The notes under the pieces are model-generated. The model saw only the letters and a list, made by a program, of their open reading frames with translations. It was not told the origin of the DNA and did not search any database. From positions 163,465 through 227,464 of the forward strand of contig NZ_JPOS01000034.1 in the NCBI RefSeq assembly GCF_000759025.1: DNA of 64,000 bases. Direction: 5' to 3'. Below, piece after piece: positions 1-6,574 of this stretch (positions are counted from its first letter, which is position 1; every line of letters starts with the position of its first letter). Made by a program: the position numbers and the translations under genes. Origin of the DNA: Phaeodactylibacter xiamenensis. Lineage in GTDB: Bacteria; Bacteroidota; Bacteroidia; Chitinophagales; Saprospiraceae.

Positions 1-9
1 GCTTGTGCC

Positions 10-1041
10 TTACTCAAACTCCACCAGTGCCCGGAATAGCCGCTCGTTTTCTTCCGGCGTTCCCACGGTGATGCGCAGGCAGCCCTCGCACAGCGTCACC
101 CGGGAGCGGTCCCGCACGATGATACCCCGGTCTACGAGGTAGTTGTAAATGCCGGTCGGGTCCTCCACTTTTACAAGCAGGAAGTTGGCATCAGAAGGGT
201 AGATACGCTCCGCGAAAGGCAGCCCGCCCAGGTATTGCTGCAGCAGGGTACGCTGACCAAGCAGTTGCTTTACTTGTGCTTCCTGTGCTTCCTGTTTGTC
301 TAAAGCCTTTAATGCTGCCTCTTGGGTCAGTTGGTTGATATTGTAAGGGGGCTTCACTTTATTGAAATACCCAATGATCTCTTCAGAGGCAAAAGCCATA
401 CCCAGCCGTATGCCTGCCATGCCCCAGGCCTTGGAAAAGGTTTGCAGGACAACAAGATTGGAATATTCCGGTAGCAGGCGGATAGCACTTTCCTGAGCAG
501 AGAAGTCAATATAAGCTTCATCCACCACCACAATCCCCGGGAAGCCTTTTGTGAGTTCCCGGATCAGCCCGGGGCGAATGCTGTTGCCGGTCGGGTTGTT
601 GGGGCTGCAGATGAACAGCAGTTTGGAATGGGCATCGGCTTCAGCCAGCACCGCCTCAACATCCGGCTGAAAACTACCCGGGCGCAGAGGGATTTCCTTC
701 ACCGCCACATTGGAAATGTCAGCGGATACCCGGTACATGCCGTAGGTAGGTGGCAGGATGATGATGTGGTCGGCCCCGGGCTCACAAAAAATCCGGAGCA
801 GCAGGTCAATCGCTTCGTCACTGCCATTGCCGAGGAAGATGTGCTCCGGGGCAATGCCTTTGAGGGTACTGATGGCCTGTTTGAGCTTCCACTGCAAGGG
901 GTCCGGGTAGCGGTTGTAGCCGGTCTCATACGGGCTTTCGTTGGCATCCAAAAAGACCTCGGCCTTCCCTTTGAACTCCGAACGGGCAGAGGAGTAGGGG
1001 GTGAGGCGGTTGATGTTGGGGCGGACTAGGTTTTGTATCAT
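10..1041 (-). CDS. hisC: Histidinol-phosphate aminotransferase
   Basis: This PLP enzyme converts imidazole-acetol phosphate plus glutamate to histidinol phosphate, the seventh step of histidine synthesis. The 343-residue protein shows the fold-type I hallmarks: SPNNPTGN near residue 145, VVDEAYIDF near 172 and the PLP-lysine motif TFSKAWG near 203. An arginine-rich end (ITVGTPEENERL) binds the phosphate. The length is normal for the family and the ATG at 1041 gives a normal N-terminus. It follows hisD on the same strand, but about 1 kb of DNA carrying a vapBC module in the opposite direction separates them. The next his gene would lie left of the window. Confidence 0.95.
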   Translation of the reverse strand: MIQNLVRPNINRLTPYSSARSEFKGKAEVFLDANESPYETGYNRYPDPLQWKLKQAISTLKGIAPEHIFLGNGSDEAIDLLLRIFCEPGADHIIILPPTYGMYRVSADISNVAVKEIPLRPGSFQPDVEAVLAEADAHSKLLFICSPNNPTGNSIRPGLIRELTKGFPGIVVVDEAYIDFSAQESAIRLLPEYSNLVVLQTFSKAWGMAGIRLGMAFASEEIIGYFNKVKPPYNINQLTQEAALKALDKQEAQEAQVKQLLGQRTLLQQYLGGLPFAERIYPSDANFLLVKVEDPTGIYNYLVDRGIIVRDRSRVTLCEGCLRITVGTPEENERLFRALVEFE

Positions 1042-1084
1042 AGGAACTTTTGTTGTATTTTGTATTGTTCTTAAAGAAAAACGA

Positions 1085-1345
1085 ATGACAGTAAAAACTG
1101 ATCGGCTTCAACTTATTGCTTTGATCGCCTCAACGGAGGACGAGCAACTTATTACTGAATTGAAAGAAACTGCTGAGCGCCGAAAAGTCTTACAATATTT
1201 CAGTGAACCTACTCGCACCTATATTTCCGTGGAAGAACTTGCTCAGGAACAAAATTACAACCTGCGAGAGGTGCTTTCCGCCAGGGGGGCTTTAGATATA
1301 GATGGAGAAGAGTATTCTGAATTATTAAGGCTTCTGGAAGAATGA
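1085..1345 (+). CDS. VapB-like antitoxin of a vapBC module
   Basis: A small acidic protein of 86 residues, placed as the antitoxin because its TGA stop overlaps the ATG of a PIN-domain gene (ATGA), the usual coupling in type II toxin-antitoxin operons. The C-terminal half (about residues 45-86) is rich in Glu and Leu, as expected for a toxin-wrapping segment; I see no clear ribbon-helix-helix or AbrB fold. The frame stays open upstream to 1001, but the ATG at 1085 is preferred because the earlier part overlaps hisC. A promoter-like TATTTTG lies just upstream. It is transcribed against the his operon. Antitoxin identity is inferred from context. Confidence 0.6.
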   Translation: MTVKTDRLQLIALIASTEDEQLITELKETAERRKVLQYFSEPTRTYISVEELAQEQNYNLREVLSARGALDIDGEEYSELLRLLEE

Positions 1346-1803
1346 TATTATTGTTTGACACGAATCTCATTCTTGATTTTCTCCGGGATGGTGCAATTAC
1401 TGCAGCTATTGATGAACAGTTCAATTTGAGTGCTGCTTCTGGTATTCTTGCCATTTCAGTGGTGTCAATAGGAGAATTGAATGCTTTGGCGTTAAAACGG
1501 AATTGGGGACCTAAACGAGTAGAAAGCATATACCACGAATTAAATAAGTTTTTAGTCATTCCCATTAATAGTAAAGATGTCCTTCGATTGTATGGTGAAA
1601 TTGATGCATTTAGTCAGGGCAAACTAAAAGGTCAACCTCTCCCTGCCGGTTTGTAATCCCGTAATATGGGTAAAAATGATCTTTGGATTGCTGCATCAGC
1701 TGCAGCCACTGGAGCTACCCTACTGACAACAGATAAGGACTTTAAGCACCTGGAAGGAGTTTTCATAAAACATCAATATTACGCACCACAAGATTATCTT
1801 TAA
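1342..1803 (+). pseudogene. VapC-type PIN-domain toxin interrupted by an in-frame stop
   Basis: PIN-domain ribonucleases of VapC type cut tRNA or other RNA using clustered acidic residues. The frame begins with LLFDTNLILDFL (Asp6) and has SIGELNAL (Glu45), then a TAA at codon 105 (1654-1656). The same frame continues without a shift for another 48 codons to a TAA at 1801-1803. That second part contains GKNDLWIAA (Asp113) and LLTTDKDF (Asp131/133), the other half of the catalytic cluster. Read through, the protein would be 153 residues, about normal for the family. The truncated product would lack two active-site acids and should be inactive. A sequencing error at one base is the main alternative. 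Confidence 0.8.
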
Positions 1804-2020
1804 TGCTTTTCGGCCGTCGCTTGAAGTAGCCGGTCGAGTACCTTAAAGTGAGTAAGCTCCTCTTGTTCTTGTACGGTAAGCCCCTGATCAAGCGACTTTC
1901 TTTTCAGGCTTCAAACCGGGTATGATTTACTGTTGATGTCCTTAGCTTTTGAAATGCTTTTCTAGGCATATTCTGTAGTATTTCTGCTAACGCTCCATGG
2001 ATCGTGTCAAGATCATTCAT
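1800..2020 (-). pseudogene. Degraded small gene, unknown function
   Basis: On the minus strand an ATG at 2020 opens MNDLDTIHGALAEILQNMPR and continues to about residue 38 before a stop. In another frame, the last 35 or so codons before a TAA at 1800-1802 read as a normal-looking hydrophilic helical end (LTVQEQEELTHFKVLDRLLQ). The two pieces look like the start and end of one short protein split by at least one frameshift or deletion. Its stop overlaps the end of vapC, which is convergent. I do not recognise the family; a decayed addiction-module component is possible but unproven. Confidence 0.35.
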
Positions 2021-2058
2021 GCTTTGTAGGTTTATGCTCACTTGGTTTCACAGCGCGA

Positions 2059-3348
2059 TTACGCTTTCTCCTCCAACCGAACCGCCACCGCCCGGGCATG
2101 CGCCATCAGTTCCTCCGCTTCAGCCATGCGTTGTACCGCAGGCCCGAGCCCCTGCAGCCCCTCCCGGCTTAGCTCCTGAAAAGTGATCTTTTTGATAAAG
2201 CTGTCGAGCGAGACTCCGCTGTAGCTGCGGGCGTACCCATCCGTTGGCAGGGTGTGGTTGGTACCGGAAGCGTAATCGCCTACCGACTCCGGGGTGTAGT
2301 GCCCCAGAAATACCGAGCCGGCGTTCAGGATTTGTTCGCCCATCTCTCCGGCATCCGCCACGGAAAGGATAAGGTGCTCGGGGGCATAGGCATTGATGAG
2401 TTCCACCGCTGCTGCCCGGTCTTCGAGCACTATGGTTACACTGTGGCTCAGTGCTTCTTTGGCTATGTCCCGCCTGGGCAATGTGGCGAGCTGGGCTTCC
2501 ACTGCTTCGGCTACTGCTTTGGCCATTGTTTCCGAAAGGGTGACGAGCACCACCTGACTGTCGATGCCGTGTTCTGCCTGTGAAAGGAGGTCGGCCGCGA
2601 CGAATACCGGGTTGGCCGTATCGTCGGCGCAAACGAGCACCTCCGAGGGGCCGGCAGGCATATCAATGGCTACACCACGCCGGCTGGCCAGCTGCTTGGC
2701 GGCGGTCACGTACTGATTGCCGGGGCCAAAGATTTTGTAGACGGAGGATACAGTCGCTGTGCCGTAAGTCATGGCCCCAATGGCCTGTGCACCACCGATC
2801 TTGAAAATCTGCGTAATGCCTACGAGGTCTGCGGTGTAGAGAATGGCAGGGTTGACTTTGCCGTTTTTATCAGGAGGCGTGCATAAAATCCGCTCCCGGC
2901 AACCGGCAATCGTTGCAGGGACGCCGAGCATAAGCACCGCAGAAAACAGGGGCGCCGTACCACCGGGTATGTACAACCCGACTTTTTCAATGGGCACACT
3001 TTTGCGCCAGCAGCGCACGCCTGGCATGGTTTCCACTGCTTCCACCGGTTCCCACTGCCGGGCGTGGAAGGTTTCAATATTCGTTCGGGCGAGTTGGATG
3101 GCGGCTTTGAGCTCAGGCGCAAGTGTGGCCCGGGCTTCCGCAATCTCCGCTTCGCTGACACGAAAATCGTCAAGGCGTACACCATCGAAACGTTCGGTGT
3201 ATTCCCGCACGGCTTCATCTCCGCGCTGTTCGATATCAGCGAGGACCCCGCCCACTATTTTATCGAGGTCGGCCGCTGCCATCGTAGGGCGGCGGAGGAG
3301 GTCGCCCCAGGTGTCCGGAGCCGGGTTGAGGTAGGTTTTCATCTGCAT
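2059..3348 (-). CDS. hisD: Histidinol dehydrogenase
   Basis: A zinc enzyme that oxidises L-histidinol to L-histidine in two NAD-dependent steps, the last of the pathway. The 429-residue protein carries recognisable family segments: GPGNQYVTAAK, AGPSEVLV, SQAEHGIDSQ (Gln and His near the metal site), YAPEHL and SVGDYASGTNHTLPT near the C-terminus. The start ATG overlaps the hisG stop codon as TAATG, which implies translational coupling. Downstream the operon is interrupted by the antisense vapBC module before hisC. Confidence 0.96.
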   Translation of the reverse strand: MQMKTYLNPAPDTWGDLLRRPTMAAADLDKIVGGVLADIEQRGDEAVREYTERFDGVRLDDFRVSEAEIAEARATLAPELKAAIQLARTNIETFHARQWEPVEAVETMPGVRCWRKSVPIEKVGLYIPGGTAPLFSAVLMLGVPATIAGCRERILCTPPDKNGKVNPAILYTADLVGITQIFKIGGAQAIGAMTYGTATVSSVYKIFGPGNQYVTAAKQLASRRGVAIDMPAGPSEVLVCADDTANPVFVAADLLSQAEHGIDSQVVLVTLSETMAKAVAEAVEAQLATLPRRDIAKEALSHSVTIVLEDRAAAVELINAYAPEHLILSVADAGEMGEQILNAGSVFLGHYTPESVGDYASGTNHTLPTDGYARSYSGVSLDSFIKKITFQELSREGLQGLGPAVQRMAEAEELMAHARAVAVRLEEKA

Positions 3349-4211
3349 TACAAAATCATTTTTTCGATGGGAATAACTAAGATGCCTTCCGCACCGGCAG
3401 CTTTGAGCTGATCGATGATTTCCCAGAATTGGGATTCATCAATTACGGTGTGGATGGAGTTCCAGCCCGAGGCTGCGAGGGGCATCACTGTGGGGCTCTT
3501 CATGCCTGGCAGGATGTTGATGATGGCTTCCGTTTGGCTGGCGGGGGCGTTCATCAGAATGTATTTGTTGTTGCGGGCTTTGAGCACCGACTGTATGCGG
3601 AACACAATCTGATCCAGGATGGCTTGTTTGCCCGCAGAAAGCTGTGTATTCCTGACGATACAGGCTTCCGATTTCAGGATGACCTCTTTCTCTTCCAGCC
3701 CATTTTTAAAGAGCGTGCTGCCGGAACTGACGAGGTCGCAAATGGCATCTGCCAGCCCGATATTGGGTGCAATCTCCACCGATCCGGAAATCTCGTGAAT
3801 CTCCGCTTCGATTTGGTGCTTAGCCATAAACTGCCGCAGGGAATTGGGATAGGAGGTGGCAATGCGCTTGCCGTTGAGCCATTCCGGTCCGGGATAAGGC
3901 GTATTCTTGGGTAGGGCAATGGACAGCCGGCATTTAGAGAAGCCGAGGGGCAGCACTTCTTCGATTTGCTTTTGCTTTTCGACGAGGGTATTTTGGCCCA
4001 GAATGCCAATATCGGCTACCCCGTCCTGCACGTACTGCGGGATATCAGAATTGCGCAGGTACAGAATGTCTATGGGGTAGTTGCTGGCCGAGGCTTTCAG
4101 CTGGTCTTTGCCGTTGTTGACCCGGATGCCGCACTCTTTGAGCAGTTCCAGAGAACCATCCAACAGGCGGCCGGATTTTTGAACAGCGATTTTCAAACGT
4201 GTGTCTGACAT
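3348..4211 (-). CDS. hisG: ATP phosphoribosyltransferase, long form
   Basis: This catalyses the first committed step of histidine synthesis, joining ATP and PRPP. At 287 residues it is the long form: a two-lobed catalytic part (residues 1 to about 205) with ADIGILGQNTLVEK and DLVSSGSTLFKNGLEE, then a C-terminal ACT-like regulatory domain (about 210-287) ending in GILVIPIEKMIL. Long-form enzymes are feedback-inhibited by histidine and need no HisZ. It is the first structural gene of the operon. Its ATG lies 27 bases after the attenuator terminator, with no obvious Shine-Dalgarno sequence. Confidence 0.96.
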   Translation of the reverse strand: MSDTRLKIAVQKSGRLLDGSLELLKECGIRVNNGKDQLKASASNYPIDILYLRNSDIPQYVQDGVADIGILGQNTLVEKQKQIEEVLPLGFSKCRLSIALPKNTPYPGPEWLNGKRIATSYPNSLRQFMAKHQIEAEIHEISGSVEIAPNIGLADAICDLVSSGSTLFKNGLEEKEVILKSEACIVRNTQLSAGKQAILDQIVFRIQSVLKARNNKYILMNAPASQTEAIINILPGMKSPTVMPLAASGWNSIHTVIDESQFWEIIDQLKAAGAEGILVIPIEKMIL

Positions 4212-4237
4212 AGTAAACGCGAGGGTTGTGGTGAAAC

Positions 4238-4273
4238 AAAAAAAGAGGTTAACCAGCGAATGGTTAACCTCTT
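4238..4273 (-). terminator. Intrinsic terminator of the his attenuator
   Basis: On the minus strand a perfect 13-bp stem (AAGAGGTTAACCA paired with TGGTTAACCTCTT) closes a 5-nt loop TTCGC and is followed by seven T. It lies 29 bases after the stop of a His-rich leader ORF and 26 bases before hisG. This is the arrangement of a transcription attenuator: terminator formed when His-tRNA is charged, readthrough when ribosomes stall on the His codons. Confidence 0.88.
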
Positions 4274-4302
4274 TTGTGGACTAAAGTTGATCAATCAACG
4301 GT

Positions 4303-4383
4303 TCATCTCACACACGATTCCACCATTCACTGCCGGGCAGTGGGAAATGATGTACGTGATGATGCCAGTTGTTGATAATCATA
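4303..4383 (-). CDS. hisL: his operon leader peptide
   Basis: A 26-codon minus-strand ORF reading MIINNWHHHVHHF and then ending in TGA. Five of residues 7-12 are histidine (CAT CAT CAC GTA CAT CAT). Such a run is the sensor in his attenuation: low charged tRNA-His stalls the ribosome here and changes folding of the downstream RNA. The terminator hairpin at 4238-4273 and hisG follow directly. It is about the length of the enterobacterial his leader but differs in sequence. The peptide itself needs no function. No Shine-Dalgarno sequence is visible, which is normal in Bacteroidota. Confidence 0.85.
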
Positions 4384-4391
4384 AGTTGTTA

Positions 4392-4422
4392 AATAAGAAA
4401 AGCAGCCTTTTGAGCTGCTTTC
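4392..4422 (-). terminator. Hairpin with T-rich tail between tRNA-Phe and the his leader
   Basis: Minus-strand AAAGCAGC pairs with GCTGCTTT around a 7-nt loop and is followed by TCTTATTT. It starts 7 bases past the tRNA 3' end and finishes 8 bases before the leader ATG. It looks like the tRNA terminator or a processing hairpin. The T tract is interrupted, so termination may be partial, which would allow his transcription from the tRNA promoter. Confidence 0.6.
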
Positions 4423-4428
4423 CGAAGT

Positions 4429-4501
4429 GGTGTGGGGCGGATTCGAACCGCCGACACATGGATTTTCAGTCCATTGCTCTACCACCTGAGCTACCGCACC
4501 T
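4429..4501 (-). tRNA. tRNA-Phe (GAA)
   Basis: The minus strand gives a full 73-nt cloverleaf: acceptor GGTGCGG, D arm with AGCTCAGGTGGTAGAGC, anticodon loop CTGAAAA with anticodon GAA, and T arm GGCGG-TTCGAAT-CCGCC. The acceptor stem pairs six of seven positions, with one C-A mismatch at 5:68. The discriminator is A and CCA is not encoded (CTT follows). The his leader begins only 46 bases downstream on the same strand. Confidence 0.95.
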
Positions 4502-4510
4502 TAGTTGTGA

Positions 4511-4719
4511 CATTTTTTGCTAATCCTGCTCCTGTAAAAAAAATTGAAATACTCATCTTCGCTATCGCTTCATTCGCATTTCAATTTTGTCGCAGGCTTA
4601 CGCAAAAACTGGGTTTATACAATTTTCGCTACCCCGCTCTTTTGAAGAAAATAAAATACTCACCTTCGCTATTGCTACGTTCGCATTTTATTTTCGCCGC
4701 GGGCTTGACGCAAAAATTG
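4511..4719. repeat. Two tandem imperfect copies of a structured intergenic repeat
   Basis: Copies of about 100 bp at 4511-4611 and 4620-4719. Each has an 11-bp inverted repeat enclosing a 27-nt loop: arms 4541-4551/4579-4589 and 4648-4658/4686-4696. The loops differ at only 4 of 27 positions (both contain CTTCGCTAT). The stems differ at three positions, and each change is matched by its partner (AAAATTGAAAT versus GAAAATAAAAT, and their complements). The flanks also match, including ACGCAAAAA at the far end. They lie in the probable 5' leader of the tRNA-Phe transcript. The 465-bp gap 4502-4966 otherwise holds only a promoter and a terminator. Confidence 0.7.
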
Positions 4720-4782
4720 AAAATTGCAAAAACACTTTTCAAGTTATTTTGATCAGCCACCGCTTTCGGTGTTTTGCGGTTG

Positions 4783-4813
4783 CAAATATAAGCGCGATAT
4801 CCATACTGCGCAA
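4783..4813 (-). promoter_or_regulatory. Bacteroidota-type promoter for tRNA-Phe and probably the his operon
   Basis: On the minus strand a -7 box TATATTTG (4790-4783) matches TAnnTTTG exactly. A TTG (4813-4811) lies 20 bases upstream, near the expected -33 position. The start would be near 4776, about 275 bases before the tRNA. I found no separate promoter between the tRNA and the his leader. Confidence 0.6.
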
Positions 4814-4891
4814 CCCCTTGGCTTAAATTTTTTGTCTTTGCCTCTGAGTTTAGGTTTTAAGGCTTTGCGGTACAGGGAGTTGTAGCCAGAA

Positions 4892-4935
4892 GAAAAAACA
4901 GCCCGGCATTTCCTGTTTTGGAATTGCCGGGCTGT
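4892..4935 (-). terminator. Intrinsic terminator of the B12 operon
   Basis: An 11-bp perfect stem ACAGCCCGGCA/TGCCGGGCTGT followed on the minus strand by six T. It lies just after the last gene of the cobalamin-uptake operon. Confidence 0.85.
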
Positions 4936-4966
4936 TGCTGCCGCGCTAATCGAGTCGATAGTCGGG

Positions 4967-5545
4967 CTAGGCGATACGCTGCGTTTGGAAATCCAGCGCC
5001 GGGTAGCGGAGTTTGATGAACTCATACGCACCAAACATGACACTGGTAAAGATGAGATCACCGGCAAAGGTTGCCTGATAGAAAGGCCAGCCTGCGCCGT
5101 AGCAAGCCATCAGCCCGCCGATACTTTGCGGGTACATGGGGCTGCCCAGCCATACGCCAAAGTTGGACACCAGGAAGAAGATGGCACCAGCTCCGATTGC
5201 GCCACCCAGAATACGGGGCAGGGTCACTTTGGAAAGGACACCCAGCCCAAAGAGTACGATGAGCAGGTAGCTGCCGTACTGCCAGAAGAAGCCTTCATAG
5301 AACACGGTGAAGCCTTCAAAGTAGTGGGCATAAATGACATTATTGATGACAATATCACTGGCAAAAACCGCCAATACGGGGACCAGGAAAGCCAGCCAGC
5401 GCTTGCTGAAGTAAGCGGCACCAAACAAGCCCATCGCGGCTACTGGAGAAAAATTCAGGGGGTGTGGGAAAATCCGGAACAATGCCGCCACGAGAATCAT
5501 ACCCGTTACTACAGCAAACCGGATGTTAAGCTTCTGATCTTGCAT
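4967..5545 (-). CDS. DUF6580-like integral membrane protein
   Basis: A 192-residue protein with five or six predicted membrane segments and the N-terminal pattern ALFRIFPHPLNFSPVAAMGL followed by GAAYFSKRW, which I associate with DUF6580, a family resembling ECF-transporter S components (from memory, not searched). It is the last gene of an operon behind a cobalamin riboswitch, 45 bases after a DUF4465 gene, so inner-membrane uptake of cobalamin, a precursor or an associated metal is a reasonable inference. No EcfA or EcfT gene is in the window. A strong terminator follows. Confidence 0.7.
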   Translation of the reverse strand: MQDQKLNIRFAVVTGMILVAALFRIFPHPLNFSPVAAMGLFGAAYFSKRWLAFLVPVLAVFASDIVINNVIYAHYFEGFTVFYEGFFWQYGSYLLIVLFGLGVLSKVTLPRILGGAIGAGAIFFLVSNFGVWLGSPMYPQSIGGLMACYGAGWPFYQATFAGDLIFTSVMFGAYEFIKLRYPALDFQTQRIA

Positions 5546-5590
5546 ATCTTAAGTAGTTTATAGTTTTTTGAGACGCCTGACGATGAGGCG

Positions 5591-6568
5591 TTAAAAATTG
5601 GTTTTAAATAGTTTTTTGGTCAGGTAGCCATTAGCATTATGCACCTGCAGTACGTAAATACCTGCAGGCAAAGTTAAGGCTTCTATGGCGTTTGCTCCCG
5701 GCATAAGCCGAAAAGTTTGCAATACCTGCCCGCTGATATTCATCAACCTGGCTTCTGCTTCATGATTCGTAGCCCAGTTCGCATACCAGGTAGCTCCCGC
5801 CGGGTTAGGAAATACATTTAGATAAGCTGCGGGCAGTTGTACACGCTGCGTGCTGACCGGCATGTCGGTAGTCATCAGATCGTCCATGCAAAAATAGGCC
5901 GGCGTGTTCATCCCAAACATCCCGTTATCCGTAGAGCTCATGGTGAATTGCAGGCTGTCGGCATTGCCAAGCGTGCTCAGGTCCACGTAGGTCCAATCCT
6001 CCACGATATAGTCCTGACTGTTGTCCTCAAACCGGTAATCCGCCAGGTAGAAGTTAACGCTGTCCGTACTCAGTTCCCCACCAAGATACTTTTTTATGGT
6101 CAAAAGAAAAAAGTCGGGGTCATCGCCGGATTCTCCGCCAAACTTCTTGGCGAAGCCATCGCCTTCCAGCATGCTGAGGTAAGGATAGGTGCCATTGGTG
6201 ACGTAAAAGCCTTCCACTGCGCCCCCGGCGGCTGCGCCCTGCAGTACCAGCACGGATTGTGGCGAAGCAAAGCTTACTGCGTAGGCTGTGGAGTTGTACC
6301 CCCCTCCGGTAATGGCGCTCAGGTCATTCATAAAGCCAGGGGTATTTACATCCGTGGTGGCAGATATAGCCCAGCCAGACCAGGAATTAAAATCCGGATT
6401 GTAGCTGTTGGGCAGAAAAAGGTTGCCGCTTTGGAACCCCCCGCTCCCGTCACTCCCGTTCAGGGCTTCACCGGGCTCGAGGTCAAAGTTTTCGAAATCC
6501 GCAGTTGTCTGTGCGTAGTTCAATGTGGCACAGAGCAGTAGCAGAATAGTCGTTGAAGTCCATCTCAT
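5591..6568 (-). CDS. Secreted DUF4465 protein with T9SS C-terminal sorting domain (BtuH-like)
   Basis: The 325-residue protein has a signal peptide (about 1-19, ending NYAQ), then a DUF4465 domain (about 22-240) recognised by DGSGGFQSG, WSGWAISATTD, NDLSAITGGG, FYLADYR and NTPAYFCMDDL. The last 75 residues are a T9SS type A sorting domain (VFPNPAGATW..., GIYVLQVHN..., TKKLFKTNF). As I recall, DUF4465 proteins in Bacteroides B12 loci (BtuH) are surface lipoproteins that bind cobalamin. This one has a Sec signal plus a T9SS tag instead of a lipobox. It sits 6 bases after the TonB receptor in a riboswitch-led operon, so surface cobalamin capture is likely. Confidence 0.8.
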   Translation of the reverse strand: MRWTSTTILLLLCATLNYAQTTADFENFDLEPGEALNGSDGSGGFQSGNLFLPNSYNPDFNSWSGWAISATTDVNTPGFMNDLSAITGGGYNSTAYAVSFASPQSVLVLQGAAAGGAVEGFYVTNGTYPYLSMLEGDGFAKKFGGESGDDPDFFLLTIKKYLGGELSTDSVNFYLADYRFEDNSQDYIVEDWTYVDLSTLGNADSLQFTMSSTDNGMFGMNTPAYFCMDDLMTTDMPVSTQRVQLPAAYLNVFPNPAGATWYANWATNHEAEARLMNISGQVLQTFRLMPGANAIEALTLPAGIYVLQVHNANGYLTKKLFKTNF

Positions 6569-6574
6569 ATAAGG

